Part shown: positions 7,534 to 16,592 of the stretch, piece after piece
Layout: every line of letters begins with the position of its first letter
How positions within the stretch are numbered: the stretch's first letter is position 1
Notes under the pieces: model-generated
Seen by the model: only the letters and a program-made list of their open reading frames with translations
Told to the model about the DNA's origin: nothing
Database searches by the model: none
Source: Motiliproteus sp. MSK22-1
GTDB taxonomy: Bacteria; Pseudomonadota; Gammaproteobacteria; Pseudomonadales; Balneatricaceae
Length of the DNA stretch: 36,097 bases
Direction: 5' to 3'
Assembly: GCF_001968815.1 (NCBI RefSeq)
Contig: NZ_MIEQ01000054.1
Span: 1 to 36,097 of the forward strand
Translations under genes and position numbers: made by a program

Positions 7534-9498
7534 ATGCTGAGTCATATTTTGAGGCTTGACAGACTCTACAAGGCAGCGCTGGTTGCTTTGATGGATTCTT
7601 GTCTGGTTATTATTTCGCTTTGGGTAGCATATTCACTTCGGCTTGGTGAGTTGTATGTTCCTGCGGGTAGTCAATGGTTATTATTTGCAGTTGCCCCTGT
7701 TATTGCTGTGCCTGTCTTTGTCAGGATGGGGCTCTACCGAGCAGTAATTCGTTACATTGGTCATCGGGCCATGCTGACGATAGCTTATGCAAATGCGGTG
7801 TTGGCGTTGTTATGGTCACTGCTGCCTTTTTATCTGCCGAACTATGTTGATATTCAACTTTTTTCACCTCGTTCCTTGCCGTTTATCTTTTGGATGGTGC
7901 TTTGTATTACTGTTGGAGGCAGCCGTCAGGTTGCACGTTGGTTTATCTCTGATCTTTTTCGTTCGTCCCAGGGAAAATACATTCTGATATACGGTGCAGG
8001 AGAGGCCGGTGTTCAGTTGGCAAGTTCGTTAAGTCACAGTCATAGCCTGAGGTTGTTGGGATTTATTGATGATGATCAGAAGTTACATGGTCATCAGGTT
8101 GCCGGGCTCCAGGTTTATGGGGGGCAGTCAGCAATAGCTGGATTAAAGGATAGTTGTGGTTCTCTTGAGGTGCTCTTAGCTATGCCTAGTGCCAGCCGGG
8201 AGGACCGTAGACGAATAGTTGATGGTCTGGAGAGATTTGAAGTCGCTGTGCGAACAATGCCTTCTTTAGATGATATTGCGCTTGGGCGAGCGGACTTAAC
8301 AGAATTGTACGATGTGGGTATGGCAGAACTTCTTGGCAGAGAGGAGGTGACACCTGATGCGAGTTTGCTTAGTCGATGTGTTTCAGATCGGCATGTGCTC
8401 GTTAGCGGTGCTGGCGGGACTATCGGTTCTGAGCTTTGCCGACAAATATTATTGTTAAAACCGACCCGCTTGATTTTGCTCGAGCATTCAGAATTCCTGT
8501 TGTATCGAATAGAAGATGAACTGCAAAAGAGAGTGCATGGTTACAATCTGGCAGTTGAAGTTATTGCGGTATTGGGGACAGTATTGGATAGGGGATTGGT
8601 TGCAAAGCTACTGAGAACCTACAATGTTACCACCGTCTATCACGCTGCTGCTTATAAACATGTTCCGATAGTTGAACACAATATTCTGGCTGGGGTGAGG
8701 AATAATGTTATTGGAACATACAACATGGCGATGGAAGCTCTCAATGAGGGAGTGGAAAACTTTGTCCTTGTATCAACTGATAAAGCGGTCAGGCCAACAA
8801 ATACAATGGGTGCAAGCAAGCGGCTTGCTGAAATGGTATTGCAGGGGTTGCACGATAAACAACAGAAAAAAAATGTATCAACAGCATCAATAAAATCTGA
8901 CCAGCAAACTTGTTTTTCAATGGTTCGATTTGGTAACGTGCTGGGCTCATCTGGATCGGTTATCCCCCTTTTTAAAGATCAAATTGCGCAAGGTGGGCCG
9001 GTTACTGTCACCCATCCTGATATCACTCGATACTTTATGACTATTCCAGAGGCGGCTTTGTTGGTTATCCAGGCAGGCTCCATGGGAGAAGGGGGGGATT
9101 TGTTTGTTCTTGATATGGGTGAGCCTGTTAAAATTGCTGAATTAGCAGCGAGGATGATACGGTTGTCTGGTTATCAGGTTGGTAACAATGAAGGTAACGG
9201 TATTGCCATCGAGTATACTGGTTTGCGTCATGGTGAAAAGCTGTTTGAAGAGTTGTTAATCGGAGATAATGTCCGAGGTACTCAGCATCCCTTAATTATG
9301 GTTGCTGATGAAAAAGGACCTGAGTGCCAGGATATCGGTCAATTGGTTTCAACCCTTGATGGATATTTGAAACTACAGGATGTAGAAAAGGTCAGGCAGT
9401 TTTTATTGGACCAGGTGAGTGGTTATTTACCTCAATGTGGTATTGAGGATACTCTGTGGCTGGAGACGAAACGGCTAGAGACGAAACAACATAATTAA
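7534..9498 (+). CDS. wbpM: WbpM-type membrane UDP-HexNAc 4,6-dehydratase
   Basis: A 654-residue protein with four N-terminal membrane helices (about 12-140), a first Rossmann domain starting KYILIYGAGEAG (148-159), and a C-terminal SDR catalytic domain beginning VLVSGAGGTIGSEL (288-301). The family's unusual catalytic pair, Met instead of Tyr, is seen in STDKAVRPTNTMGASKR as M425 and K429. Homologues (WbpM, PglF, FlaA1 group) convert UDP-GlcNAc to the 4-keto-6-deoxy sugar, the entry to QuiNAc, FucNAc and bacillosamine. The product would feed the WbpV-like reductase at 3933. A poorly conserved loop rich in Gln, Lys and Ser lies near 440-460. The C-terminus ends in a small duplicated LETK unit encoded by a 15-bp tandem repeat. 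Confidence 0.93.
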   Translation: MLSHILRLDRLYKAALVALMDSCLVIISLWVAYSLRLGELYVPAGSQWLLFAVAPVIAVPVFVRMGLYRAVIRYIGHRAMLTIAYANAVLALLWSLLPFYLPNYVDIQLFSPRSLPFIFWMVLCITVGGSRQVARWFISDLFRSSQGKYILIYGAGEAGVQLASSLSHSHSLRLLGFIDDDQKLHGHQVAGLQVYGGQSAIAGLKDSCGSLEVLLAMPSASREDRRRIVDGLERFEVAVRTMPSLDDIALGRADLTELYDVGMAELLGREEVTPDASLLSRCVSDRHVLVSGAGGTIGSELCRQILLLKPTRLILLEHSEFLLYRIEDELQKRVHGYNLAVEVIAVLGTVLDRGLVAKLLRTYNVTTVYHAAAYKHVPIVEHNILAGVRNNVIGTYNMAMEALNEGVENFVLVSTDKAVRPTNTMGASKRLAEMVLQGLHDKQQKKNVSTASIKSDQQTCFSMVRFGNVLGSSGSVIPLFKDQIAQGGPVTVTHPDITRYFMTIPEAALLVIQAGSMGEGGDLFVLDMGEPVKIAELAARMIRLSGYQVGNNEGNGIAIEYTGLRHGEKLFEELLIGDNVRGTQHPLIMVADEKGPECQDIGQLVSTLDGYLKLQDVEKVRQFLLDQVSGYLPQCGIEDTLWLETKRLETKQHN

Positions 9499-9519
9499 AT
9501 GAACGAAGGAAGAGAGTGA

Positions 9520-10806
9520 ATGGAGCGTTCGGATCGATTTAATGAACTGAAATTGGCAGTGATTGGGCTTGGTTATGTCGGGCTTCCATTAGCGGTTTCT
9601 TTCGGGAAAAAATTTGAAACAGTAGGATTCGATATAAAAGCTGAGCGAGTTGATGAGTTGCTGGCTGGCCGGGATTCTACATTGGAAGTTAGCGCAGAAG
9701 AACTGCGACAGACAAAGCACTTGAGTTTTAGTTCTGAAGCAAACGATTTAGCGGACTGCCGCGTTTATATTGTTACGGTACCAACACCTATTGATGAATA
9801 TAATCAGCCTGACCTTACCCCGCTGAGGCGGGCTTCAGAGCTTATAGGAAGGGTGTTATCTGATGGTGATACCGTGATCTATGAGTCCACAGTATATCCA
9901 GGGGCGACAGAAGAGGTTTGTGTGCCTATTCTGGAGCAGGTATCTGGACTGAGTTTTAATAAAGAATTTTATGTCGGCTATAGCCCCGAACGGATTAATC
10001 CGGGTGACAAACAGCACCGTTTAGAGACCATCTTGAAAGTTACCTCGGGGTCGACACCGGAAGTAGCTGATTTTGTTGATAGGTTGTATGGATCAATTAT
10101 TACTGCAGGTACTCATAAAGCAGCTTCCATTAAAGTGGCTGAGGCAGCGAAGGTGATAGAAAACACTCAACGCGATCTAAATATAGCGTTGATCAATGAG
10201 CTTGCGATTATTTTCGATAGGCTGGAGATTGATACCGGAGAAGTACTGAAAGCAGCCGGTACCAAATGGAACTTTTTGCCTTTCCGACCGGGTCTTGTTG
10301 GCGGTCATTGCATTAGTATTGATCCCTATTATTTAACTCATAAAGCTCAGGCAATTGGATACCACCCAGAAATAATTCTAGCGGGTCGGCGATTAAATGA
10401 CGGTATGGGAGCATTTGTTGTCTCTAAGGTTATCAAATTGATGACTCAGCGGAAGATACAAGTAGTGGATAGTCGAGTACTGATTTTAGGGCTTACCTTT
10501 AAAGAGAACTGCCCAGATCTTCGTAATACTCGAGTCGTTGATATGATTCAGGAGTTATCTGAATATAATGCACAGATTGATGTTTATGACCCTTGGGCCG
10601 ATAAGGCCGAGGCGCAAAAAGAATATGGAATCACCTTGTTGGAAGAACCCAAAGAAGGCACCTATGATGCGATAATTCTTGCTGTGGGTCATGATCAGTT
10701 TGCGAAAATGTCAGCTGAAGATATTCGTTCTCTCGGTAAAAGCAATCATATTGTATATGATATTAAGCACCTGCTGCCAGCATCTGAAGTAGATGCCCGT
10801 TTATAA
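9520..10806 (+). CDS. wbpO: UDP-N-acetylhexosamine 6-dehydrogenase (WbpO/TviB type)
   Basis: A 428-residue member of the UDP-sugar dehydrogenase family, but of the UDP-GlcNAc/UDP-GalNAc branch rather than Ugd. The NAD site is [13 protein letters not shown] (14-26). Also seen are [18 protein letters not shown] (86-103), [11 protein letters not shown] (122-132), [11 protein letters not shown] (154-164) and the catalytic Cys264 in [17 protein letters not shown] (256-272). These blocks match TviB of the Vi antigen and WbpO of P. aeruginosa O6, which give UDP-GalNAcA or UDP-GlcNAcA. The start at 9520 follows a purine-rich GAAGGAAGAGAG stretch, a good ribosome site. It lies 21 bp after wbpM, so probably in one transcript. 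The exact amino sugar oxidised is not certain. Confidence 0.9.
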   Translation: MERSDRFNELKLAVIGLGYVGLPLAVSFGKKFETVGFDIKAERVDELLAGRDSTLEVSAEELRQTKHLSFSSEANDLADCRVYIVTVPTPIDEYNQPDLTPLRRASELIGRVLSDGDTVIYESTVYPGATEEVCVPILEQVSGLSFNKEFYVGYSPERINPGDKQHRLETILKVTSGSTPEVADFVDRLYGSIITAGTHKAASIKVAEAAKVIENTQRDLNIALINELAIIFDRLEIDTGEVLKAAGTKWNFLPFRPGLVGGHCISIDPYYLTHKAQAIGYHPEIILAGRRLNDGMGAFVVSKVIKLMTQRKIQVVDSRVLILGLTFKENCPDLRNTRVVDMIQELSEYNAQIDVYDPWADKAEAQKEYGITLLEEPKEGTYDAIILAVGHDQFAKMSAEDIRSLGKSNHIVYDIKHLLPASEVDARL

Positions 10807-10960
10807 ACAGTCAAAGTATATAATGGTTAGGTTGTATAAGGGTTAAGCCCCGCTCTTTATTTAACAATTCTGCTCTTAAGTACAGTGTAGGCTCGATTCC
10901 TCGTATGGAAACGACTATTGATAATGATGAGAACGACACAACTAGTTTGAAGGATATAGC

Positions 10961-11977
10961 ATGAAAGTATTAGTTACTGGAGCTGCAGGATTTATTGGTT
11001 CTCATGTTTGCCAAGTGTTGCTTGCGCGAGGGGATACAGTTGTCGGTCTTGATAACATCAATGATTATTATGATGTTTCACTAAAGCATGCGCGGCTGGA
11101 ACGTCTATATAATCATAAAGTTAGTGAAAATTTTAACTTTGTAAAGATTGACTTGGCAGATCAAGCGGCCATGGATAATCTGTTTGTGACTGAGCAGTTT
11201 GATCGAGTTGTTCACTTGGCAGCTCAGGCTGGTGTTCGTTATAGTATCGAAAATCCTAGGGCGTACATTGATAGTAATATAGTTGGCTATCTGAATGTTC
11301 TTGAGGGATGTCGTCATAATAACGTTGAGCATTTGGTTTATGCCTCTTCAAGCTCTGTTTATGGGGCCAATGAAACCATGCCCTTTTCTGAGCATGATAA
11401 TATCGACCACCCGTTATCTCTATATGCAGCCTCAAAAAAATCAAATGAGCTGATGGCTCATACATACAGTCATCTGTATGGATTACCTACCACAGGATTA
11501 CGTTTTTTTACGGTCTATGGTCCTTGGGGACGGCCAGACATGGCGCTGTTCCTGTTTACCAAAGCAATTCTGGCAGGTGATTCAATAGATGTATTTAATT
11601 ATGGAAAGCACCGTAGAGACTTTACTTATATTGATGATATTGTTGAAGGAATCATTCGTACTCTAGACCGCCCAGCAGAACCTAATGATCAATGGAGCGG
11701 TTTGACACCAAATCCCGCAACAAGCAAAGCTCCATGGCGTGTCTTTAATATAGGTAATCAGCAGCCAGTTGAGTTAATGACTTATATCCAGTTATTGGAA
11801 ACGCACTTAGGTAAAACAGCTGAGAAAAACCTGCTGCCTCTGCAGCCTGGTGATGTGCCTGATACCTATGCGAACGTTGAATCTTTGGTTGAATGGACAG
11901 GCTATAAACCGAGTGTTCCAGTGGAAGAGGGAATTCGTAGGTTTGTTGCCTGGTATGAAGAATATTATGGCGTATAG
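10961..11977 (+). CDS. UDP-glucuronate 4-epimerase (GalE-like SDR)
   Basis: A 338-residue extended SDR with the NAD motif [10 protein letters not shown] (7-16), conserved Ser in YASSSSVYG (127-135) and catalytic Y155/K159 in [10 protein letters not shown]. The [14 protein letters not shown] segment (86-99) and [20 protein letters not shown] are hallmarks of the UDP-glucuronate/galacturonate epimerase group (CapI, LspL) as distinct from GalE. It would interconvert UDP-GlcA, made by the Ugd encoded at 6120, with UDP-GalA. The start ATG follows GAAGGATATAGC, a good Shine-Dalgarno sequence. A 154-bp gap separates it from the dehydrogenase, which may contain its own promoter. It is the last biosynthetic gene of the polysaccharide locus. 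Confidence 0.88.
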   Translation: MKVLVTGAAGFIGSHVCQVLLARGDTVVGLDNINDYYDVSLKHARLERLYNHKVSENFNFVKIDLADQAAMDNLFVTEQFDRVVHLAAQAGVRYSIENPRAYIDSNIVGYLNVLEGCRHNNVEHLVYASSSSVYGANETMPFSEHDNIDHPLSLYAASKKSNELMAHTYSHLYGLPTTGLRFFTVYGPWGRPDMALFLFTKAILAGDSIDVFNYGKHRRDFTYIDDIVEGIIRTLDRPAEPNDQWSGLTPNPATSKAPWRVFNIGNQQPVELMTYIQLLETHLGKTAEKNLLPLQPGDVPDTYANVESLVEWTGYKPSVPVEEGIRRFVAWYEEYYGV

Positions 11978-12317
11978 CTGACTTCTTATTGCTTTCTTTA
12001 AGTTAATTAGCGGTTAGTTTGTGTGACAGAGATCGTTGCTCGCTTCTGTATAGAAGGGTGTTTGTTTTTAAGGCGGTTACCCTTCAGTATTGAAAGGGAT
12101 GACTAAGCTGATTAGTGGTCCCTTTGTCGAATTAGATTCTAAGTATTTTAGATTAGTTGTTACTTAGGTTTGAGTCTTTAAACTAATTCATTTGGTACTC
12201 ATTTTCGACTATAGTTATTTGAAAATGCATAAAATAATATTATTTATTTGCCTTTAATTGTATTTCGCAGTATTTTTGCCATACTCAAATTAAAGTACCT
12301 TCTACTGGGGTTGAATA
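11978..12317. other. Gene-free AT-rich interval upstream of the H-NS-like gene
   Basis: This 340-bp gap has no supportable gene. The right part (about 12160-12300) is very AT-rich with runs of A and T, the kind of sequence H-NS proteins themselves bind, so autoregulation is plausible but not shown. A 7-bp inverted repeat GAAGGGT/ACCCTTC (12053-12059 and 12079-12085) has a long loop and no T-tract, so it is at best a weak terminator of the preceding gene. Confidence 0.55.
12248..12276 (+). promoter_or_regulatory. Candidate promoter of the H-NS-like gene
   Basis: TTGCCT (12248-12253) and TATTTT (12271-12276) lie 17 bp apart, about 40 bp before the start codon. The match is only fair and the region is AT-rich throughout, so other hexamers could serve. 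Confidence 0.3.
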
Positions 12318-12719
12318 ATGTCTGACGTTCTCAATGTTCTTACACGTAAAACGTCGCTCCGCAAAGCCTGTCGAGAAATCTCGCTTGCGGATATGGAAAA
12401 GCTATCTGAAAATCTCTTCGAAATGATCGAGGAGCGTAAAGCAGAAGAAGCTGAGCGTCTTGAGGAGCAGAAGGAAAAGCTCGAAAAACTTGAATCTCTG
12501 AAAAGACAAATCGTCGAATCAGGAATTGAGCTTTCTGATTTGGTTGATTCTCTGGAAGGCAGTCTTACGCCTAAGAAAAAAGGCACGGTCAAGCCTAAAT
12601 ATGAAATTCAGGACGCTGACGGTAATGTGCATCAGTGGACTGGACGCGGTCGTACGCCGAAGTTATTTCAGCAGTTCTTTGATCAAGGCGGAAGCAAAGA
12701 AGACTGTCTAATCAAGTAG
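12318..12719 (+). CDS. H-NS-family nucleoid protein
   Basis: A 133-residue protein with the H-NS layout: an N-terminal region of charged helices and coiled coil (about 20-80, rich in Glu/Lys heptads) for oligomerisation, a basic linker (TPKKKGTVKPK, 84-94), and a C-terminal DNA-binding domain with the core WTGRGRTP (107-114), equivalent to the AT-hook-like TGQGRTP of E. coli H-NS, ending in SKEDCLIK. Such proteins bind and silence AT-rich, often horizontally acquired DNA. It is monocistronic: long AT-rich leader, strong terminator after it. Its position directly beside the AT-rich polysaccharide locus suggests a local regulatory link, which is an inference. It could be the only H-NS of the cell or a paralogue. 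Confidence 0.88.
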   Translation: MSDVLNVLTRKTSLRKACREISLADMEKLSENLFEMIEERKAEEAERLEEQKEKLEKLESLKRQIVESGIELSDLVDSLEGSLTPKKKGTVKPKYEIQDADGNVHQWTGRGRTPKLFQQFFDQGGSKEDCLIK

Positions 12720-12751
12720 GCTTAGCTTTGATAAGTTTGTTTTGAATAGTC

Positions 12752-12780
12752 AAAAGGTGCGAGTGTCGCACCTTTTTTTT
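12752..12780 (+). terminator. Strong rho-independent terminator of the H-NS-like gene
   Basis: AAAAGGTGCGA (12752-12762) pairs perfectly with TCGCACCTTTT (12766-12776) around a 3-nt loop, and the run of T continues to 12780. It lies 32 bp after the stop codon and insulates the gene from rluB. Confidence 0.88.
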
Positions 12781-12937
12781 GTCTATTTCATACTGCTCCC
12801 GGGGTTTTTTTTCAAGATTGCTCCATAGGCTGGTATCATCTTGGTTATATCTGGCGGGATTGTTCTTAGAGTTTTCGCATCATTATTTTGAACATCATGT
12901 GGCCGCTGTATCTCTATATTCGCTTTTGGTAAATGCA

Positions 12938-13798
12938 ATGACTGATGAAAAGCTTCAAAAAGTACTCGCACGCTCTGGTCTTGGCTCTCGAAGAGAAATG
13001 GAGCGTTGGATCATGGAGGGGCGAGTTTTTGTCAATGACGAGAAGGCTTCTCTGGGTGATCGCATTAAGCTTTCTGATCAGGTCAGAGTAGACAATAAGC
13101 TTATTGATATAGAAAAGCAGAAGGAGCAGGGGCCCCGAGTTATTTTGTATAACAAGCCTGTGGGAGAAGTTTGTTCTCGAAAAGATCCGGAAGGTCGTCC
13201 AACAGTATTCGAAAAACTTCCGAAATTGAGCGGTGGGCGATGGGTTTCAGTAGGGCGCTTAGATATTAATACCAGTGGACTTTTGTTGTTTACTAATGAT
13301 GGAGAGCTTGCAAACCGATTGATGCACCCGTCAACAGGTGTTGATCGTGAGTATGCTGTGCGGGTTCATGGCGAAGTGACGGATGATATTCTGGAAAAGC
13401 TTAAAAAGGGGGTGTTGCTTGAAGATGGAATGGCAAAGTTCTCAGATGTTCAGCATTTCGATGGTAGCGGACGCAATCAGTGGTTTCATGTTGTTCTGAT
13501 GGAAGGACGTAATCGAGAAGTTCGTCGTTTATGGGAATCTCAGGAACTGGAAGTCAGCCGTTTGAAGCGAGTTCGTTATGGTTGTATTTTTATGCCCAAA
13601 TCAGTATCGGCTGGGCAGTGGGTGGAGTTATCGCAAAAAGAACTGAATGATTTAACCGATCTTGCAGGTTTGCCACGTCAAAAAATTAAATCAAAAACCC
13701 CTAAGCAACTTGCCTCGGATAAGAGAGTCCAGCGTCGTGCGAAGCCTATCGCAGGTAAGCAGGTGGGGAGACGTGGATCGCGCGGTCCGTCGTCTTGA
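12938..13798 (+). CDS. rluB: 23S rRNA pseudouridine(2605) synthase RluB
   Basis: A 286-residue enzyme of the RsuA/RluB family, which makes pseudouridine 2605 in 23S rRNA. The start chosen is ATG 12938 (MTDEKLQKVLARSG), which matches the usual RluB N-terminus; the frame is open further upstream to TTG 12779, but that extension would begin inside the terminator T-run and has no family resemblance. An S4 RNA-binding domain covers about 3-60 (SRREMERWI, GRVFVND). The catalytic Asp109 is in VGRLDINTSGLLLFTNDG, followed by GRNREVRRLWE (190-200). The C-terminus is basic (RRAKPIAGK...). It converges with yciK. In many relatives rluB follows scpB; here an H-NS gene takes that place. Confidence 0.92.
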   Translation: MTDEKLQKVLARSGLGSRREMERWIMEGRVFVNDEKASLGDRIKLSDQVRVDNKLIDIEKQKEQGPRVILYNKPVGEVCSRKDPEGRPTVFEKLPKLSGGRWVSVGRLDINTSGLLLFTNDGELANRLMHPSTGVDREYAVRVHGEVTDDILEKLKKGVLLEDGMAKFSDVQHFDGSGRNQWFHVVLMEGRNREVRRLWESQELEVSRLKRVRYGCIFMPKSVSAGQWVELSQKELNDLTDLAGLPRQKIKSKTPKQLASDKRVQRRAKPIAGKQVGRRGSRGPSS

Positions 13799-13891
13799 TC
13801 GCATTCCTGCTTTAGTGTTTAGTAGTATTATTTGTATCTGTAAATACTGCTATATCTGCAAAGCTGCCATGGGTAAGTGGTGGCTTGTTCT

Positions 13892-14638
13892 CTACTTCTC
13901 TTGTGCTTTAAGGGCTTGGCCGTTAATGTCTTTGCTGTCTGCACCCATGAGATAAAGATACAGAGGCATTATATCCGCTGGAAGTGGGAGTGTGCCGGGA
14001 TTCTCGCCGGGATAAGCTGTTGCTCGCATGTTGGTGCGTGTTGCTCCGGGGTTAATGGAGTTGACTCGAATATTGGAGGTTGACTCCAGTTCGTCTGCCA
14101 GTACTTGCATAAGGCCTTCAGTGGCAAATTTGGATACGCTGTAAGCCCCCCAGTATGCCTTCCCTACCTGGCTTACTCCAGAGCCTGTAAAAATGATGGA
14201 GGCATCTTCTGAGAGTCTTAGTAGAGGAATCATTGCCTGCGTAAGGTGAAACTGGGCGTTAAGATTGACTTGAATGACTTGGTCCCAGATAGTTGGGTCA
14301 TAGCTTTCTATGGGTGTTCGTACCCCTAGTATTCCCGCGTTATTCAACAATCCATCAAGTTTTCCAAATTCGGTTTCAATTGTGGCAGCCAGCGCTTCGT
14401 AATCATGAGGAGTGGCACCTTCAAGATTTATCGGAAAGATAGCGGGTTGCGGACCATTTGATGCTTCTATTTCATCGTAGACTGTTTCCAGTTTCTTTGT
14501 TGTTCTGCCGGCCAGAATCACCGTTGCTCCATGGCTTGCATAGGTCAAAGCTGCAGCTCGGCCTATGCCATCCCCGGCTCCGGTCACTAATACCGTTCGA
14601 TTGGCAAGAAGGTTGGAAGGGGCATTGTATTCAAACAT
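13892..14638 (-). CDS. yciK: YciK-family SDR oxidoreductase
   Basis: A 248-residue classical SDR. The NAD(P) site is VTGAGDGIGRAAA (18-30), with NNAG at 99-102 and catalytic Y166/K170 in AYSVSKFA. The LEGATPHDYEALA and LPADIMPLYLYLMG segments are typical of the YciK subgroup. The physiological substrate of YciK is not known. Its start is supported by an AAGGAAA ribosome site just upstream on the minus strand. It follows ubiG and mupP in the same direction, the arrangement known from Pseudomonas, with a 149-bp gap to mupP that contains a perfect inverted repeat. It converges on rluB across a 93-bp gap. Confidence 0.88.
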   Translation of the reverse strand: MFEYNAPSNLLANRTVLVTGAGDGIGRAAALTYASHGATVILAGRTTKKLETVYDEIEASNGPQPAIFPINLEGATPHDYEALAATIETEFGKLDGLLNNAGILGVRTPIESYDPTIWDQVIQVNLNAQFHLTQAMIPLLRLSEDASIIFTGSGVSQVGKAYWGAYSVSKFATEGLMQVLADELESTSNIRVNSINPGATRTNMRATAYPGENPGTLPLPADIMPLYLYLMGADSKDINGQALKAQEK

Positions 14639-14787
14639 GGTGTTTCCTTGTGCAGCAGCTGTCTGTTGGTCAGGCTGTTTACCCAGTGTGGAGCATACCG
14701 ATAGAGCGATTCTTTGATATCGATTCGATATGCTTGTGGGTAAGTTTTATTGACGTTCTTTATATTTTAGCGGCTTTTGCGCTAAGT

Positions 14788-15471
14788 CTACGAATTTTGT
14801 TGTTGTAGCCACTCCAGAATCTCATCCGGGCTGGTTGCGCTAAAAGTTGCATTCCATTTCTCTGGTTTGTCTTCTGGGCTAAGGTACCCGTACAGGGCTG
14901 CTATAGTCCGCATTCCTGCTCGTTGTCCGGCCACAATATCGCGAGAATGGTCCCCTATATAGACAGTCTCGGACGGTGGGCTGCTTACCTGATGGCAAGC
15001 TAAAAGCAGTGGCTCAGGGTGCGGTTTGGTATGAGTTACGTGATCGGGGCATATAATGGTTGCGCAGCGATGGTGTAATTGAAGTTTTTTTAGCAGCGGG
15101 GTGGTGAAGCGTTCGGGTTTATTGGTTACGACGCCCCATGGCATTGCTTGGCTTTCTAACCAATCAAGTAATGTATCCAGGCCCTTAAACAGCTGGGTAG
15201 TGTCGGCAATGTGCTGTTCATAATGGCTTAGTAGTCTTCGTTGCAGCTCTTCGAATTTGCTGCTATTTCTAGTGACCTGAAAGTTAAGGTCGATCAGCGC
15301 GGCTGCTCCGTTAGAAGCTGTATATCGAATACTTTTGTAGTCGCCATCAGGTAAGCCTTCTTCTTTTCTTAAGCGATTAATTGCCCCGAAGAAGTCCGTA
15401 GCGGTATCCAGCAAGGTACCATCCAGATCGAATAGTACGGAGGTAACGGTGGTGGATTCGTTTATTGCCAT
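14788..15471 (-). CDS. mupP: HAD-family phosphatase MupP (N-acetylmuramic acid 6-phosphate phosphatase)
   Basis: A 227-residue haloacid-dehalogenase phosphatase. Motif I is FDLDGTLLDT (D15 nucleophile, D17), motif II/III VVTNKPERF, and motif IV YIGDHSRDIVAGQRAGM. It resembles phosphoglycolate phosphatase (Gph), but the position between ubiG and yciK is that of P. putida/P. aeruginosa MupP, which dephosphorylates MurNAc-6-P in the peptidoglycan recycling bypass. I choose ATG 15471; a TTG codon directly before it (15474) could also be used. An upstream gap of 120 bp to ubiG includes the 7-bp hairpin TCAGAAT/ATTCTGA at 15515-15535. Gph activity remains an alternative. Confidence 0.85.
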   Translation of the reverse strand: MAINESTTVTSVLFDLDGTLLDTATDFFGAINRLRKEEGLPDGDYKSIRYTASNGAAALIDLNFQVTRNSSKFEELQRRLLSHYEQHIADTTQLFKGLDTLLDWLESQAMPWGVVTNKPERFTTPLLKKLQLHHRCATIICPDHVTHTKPHPEPLLLACHQVSSPPSETVYIGDHSRDIVAGQRAGMRTIAALYGYLSPEDKPEKWNATFSATSPDEILEWLQQQNS

Positions 15472-15591
15472 CAAAACAGACCTTCTACCTTTAAATATTA
15501 CCGTTTTTAAATCATCAGAATTTTAACCATTCTGAATGCATGACCTGTCGCTACAGGATTTGTGATCAGGATAGTGTTCGTTATATGGAGT

Positions 15592-16329
15592 CTATTCGGG
15601 TTTAAAGGTCTGTAGCAGATAGTTTACATCCACGTCTTTACTGTTTAGTTTGTATTTCTTGGTCAGCGGATTATAGGTCATTCCGGTCATTTCCCCAGGT
15701 TGTAAGCCTGATTCGCGGCACCATTTGGCCAATTCGCTTGGGCGGATGAATTTTGAATGGTCGTGTGTTCCCCTTGGGACCATGTTAAGCAAATATTCTG
15801 CTCCAACAATGGCTAATAGGAAAGACTTGGGGTTGCGGTTTAGTGTGGAAAAGAAAACCTGGCCGCCAGGTTTAACCAGTTTGGCGCAGGCTTTTACTAT
15901 TGATGAGGGGTCGGGAACATGCTCGAGCATCTCTAAGCAGGTCACAACGTCGTAGCTGTCAGGCTCTTCAGAAGCAATTTCTTCTGCTGTGATTTGTCGG
16001 TAGTTAACTTTGATTCCTGTCTCCAGGCCATGAAGCTTGGCAATCTTTAAGGGTGTTTCACCCATGTCTATGCCGGTAACCTCGGCGCCTCTCACCGCCA
16101 TGGATTCAGACAAAATGCCTCCTCCGCAGCCTATGTCCAGGACTTGTTTTCCTGCTAAAGAGGCATATTCATCGATGAAGTTGACTCTTAAGGGGTTAAT
16201 GTCATGAAGTGGTTTGAACTCGCTTTCCTTGTCCCACCAGCGGCTGGCGAGCGCGTCAAATTTTGCAATCTCTTCTGAGTCAACGTTGAGTTGGTTGGTA
16301 TGTGAGGCTGGGCGATCTTTCTCTGTCAT
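15592..16329 (-). CDS. ubiG: Ubiquinone biosynthesis O-methyltransferase UbiG
   Basis: A 245-residue class I methyltransferase that carries out the two O-methylations of ubiquinone synthesis. Family blocks are [14 protein letters not shown] (20-33), [11 protein letters not shown] (38-48), the SAM motif [13 protein letters not shown] (63-75), [13 protein letters not shown] and [11 protein letters not shown]. The C-terminal [12 protein letters not shown] is diagnostic of UbiG. The start ATG follows AAGAAGCG on the minus strand at reasonable spacing. It is divergent from gyrA across 263 bp and is the first gene of the ubiG-mupP-yciK set. Confidence 0.96.
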   Translation of the reverse strand: MTEKDRPASHTNQLNVDSEEIAKFDALASRWWDKESEFKPLHDINPLRVNFIDEYASLAGKQVLDIGCGGGILSESMAVRGAEVTGIDMGETPLKIAKLHGLETGIKVNYRQITAEEIASEEPDSYDVVTCLEMLEHVPDPSSIVKACAKLVKPGGQVFFSTLNRNPKSFLLAIVGAEYLLNMVPRGTHDHSKFIRPSELAKWCRESGLQPGEMTGMTYNPLTKKYKLNSKDVDVNYLLQTFKPE

Positions 16330-16461
16330 TTCAAACGCTTCTTAATCCAAACGGGATGAGTGGTTGAGCAATTGCTTGTTACGCGCTCTATTTTGAGGGC
16401 CGAATGGTAACACCTGTAATGGTGACATCACAGTATTGGGAGGTTTTTGGGTGTTATTTAC

Positions 16462-16491
16462 CTGCCAGCATCCTGTTGCTTATGGTATGAT
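16462..16491 (+). promoter_or_regulatory. Candidate gyrA promoter with extended -10
   Basis: TATGAT (16486-16491) is preceded by TGG (16483-16485), giving an extended -10 (TGnTATGAT). A weak -35, CTGCCA (16462-16467), lies 18 bp upstream. It is about 100 bp before the gyrA ATG in the ubiG-gyrA divergent gap. Confidence 0.4.
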
Positions 16492-16592
16492 TGCGTGATT
16501 TTTAAATCGTCTGCGGGGAGCTTTGCTCTCAGTTGAAAAAGTCAAATATTCTGCCTTTGTTTTTAGGCATTTGAGAAGGATACCTGGGTTTT

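Noticed and set aside
10886-10915. tRNA-like T-arm sequence GGCTCGATTCC in the spacer after the UDP-HexNAc dehydrogenase
   Set aside because: No acceptor stem, D-arm, anticodon arm or CCA end can be built around it.
12779-12937. N-terminal extension of rluB from TTG 12779
   Set aside because: It would start in the terminator T-run, has no ribosome site and no resemblance to the RluB family; ATG 12938 matches the usual start.
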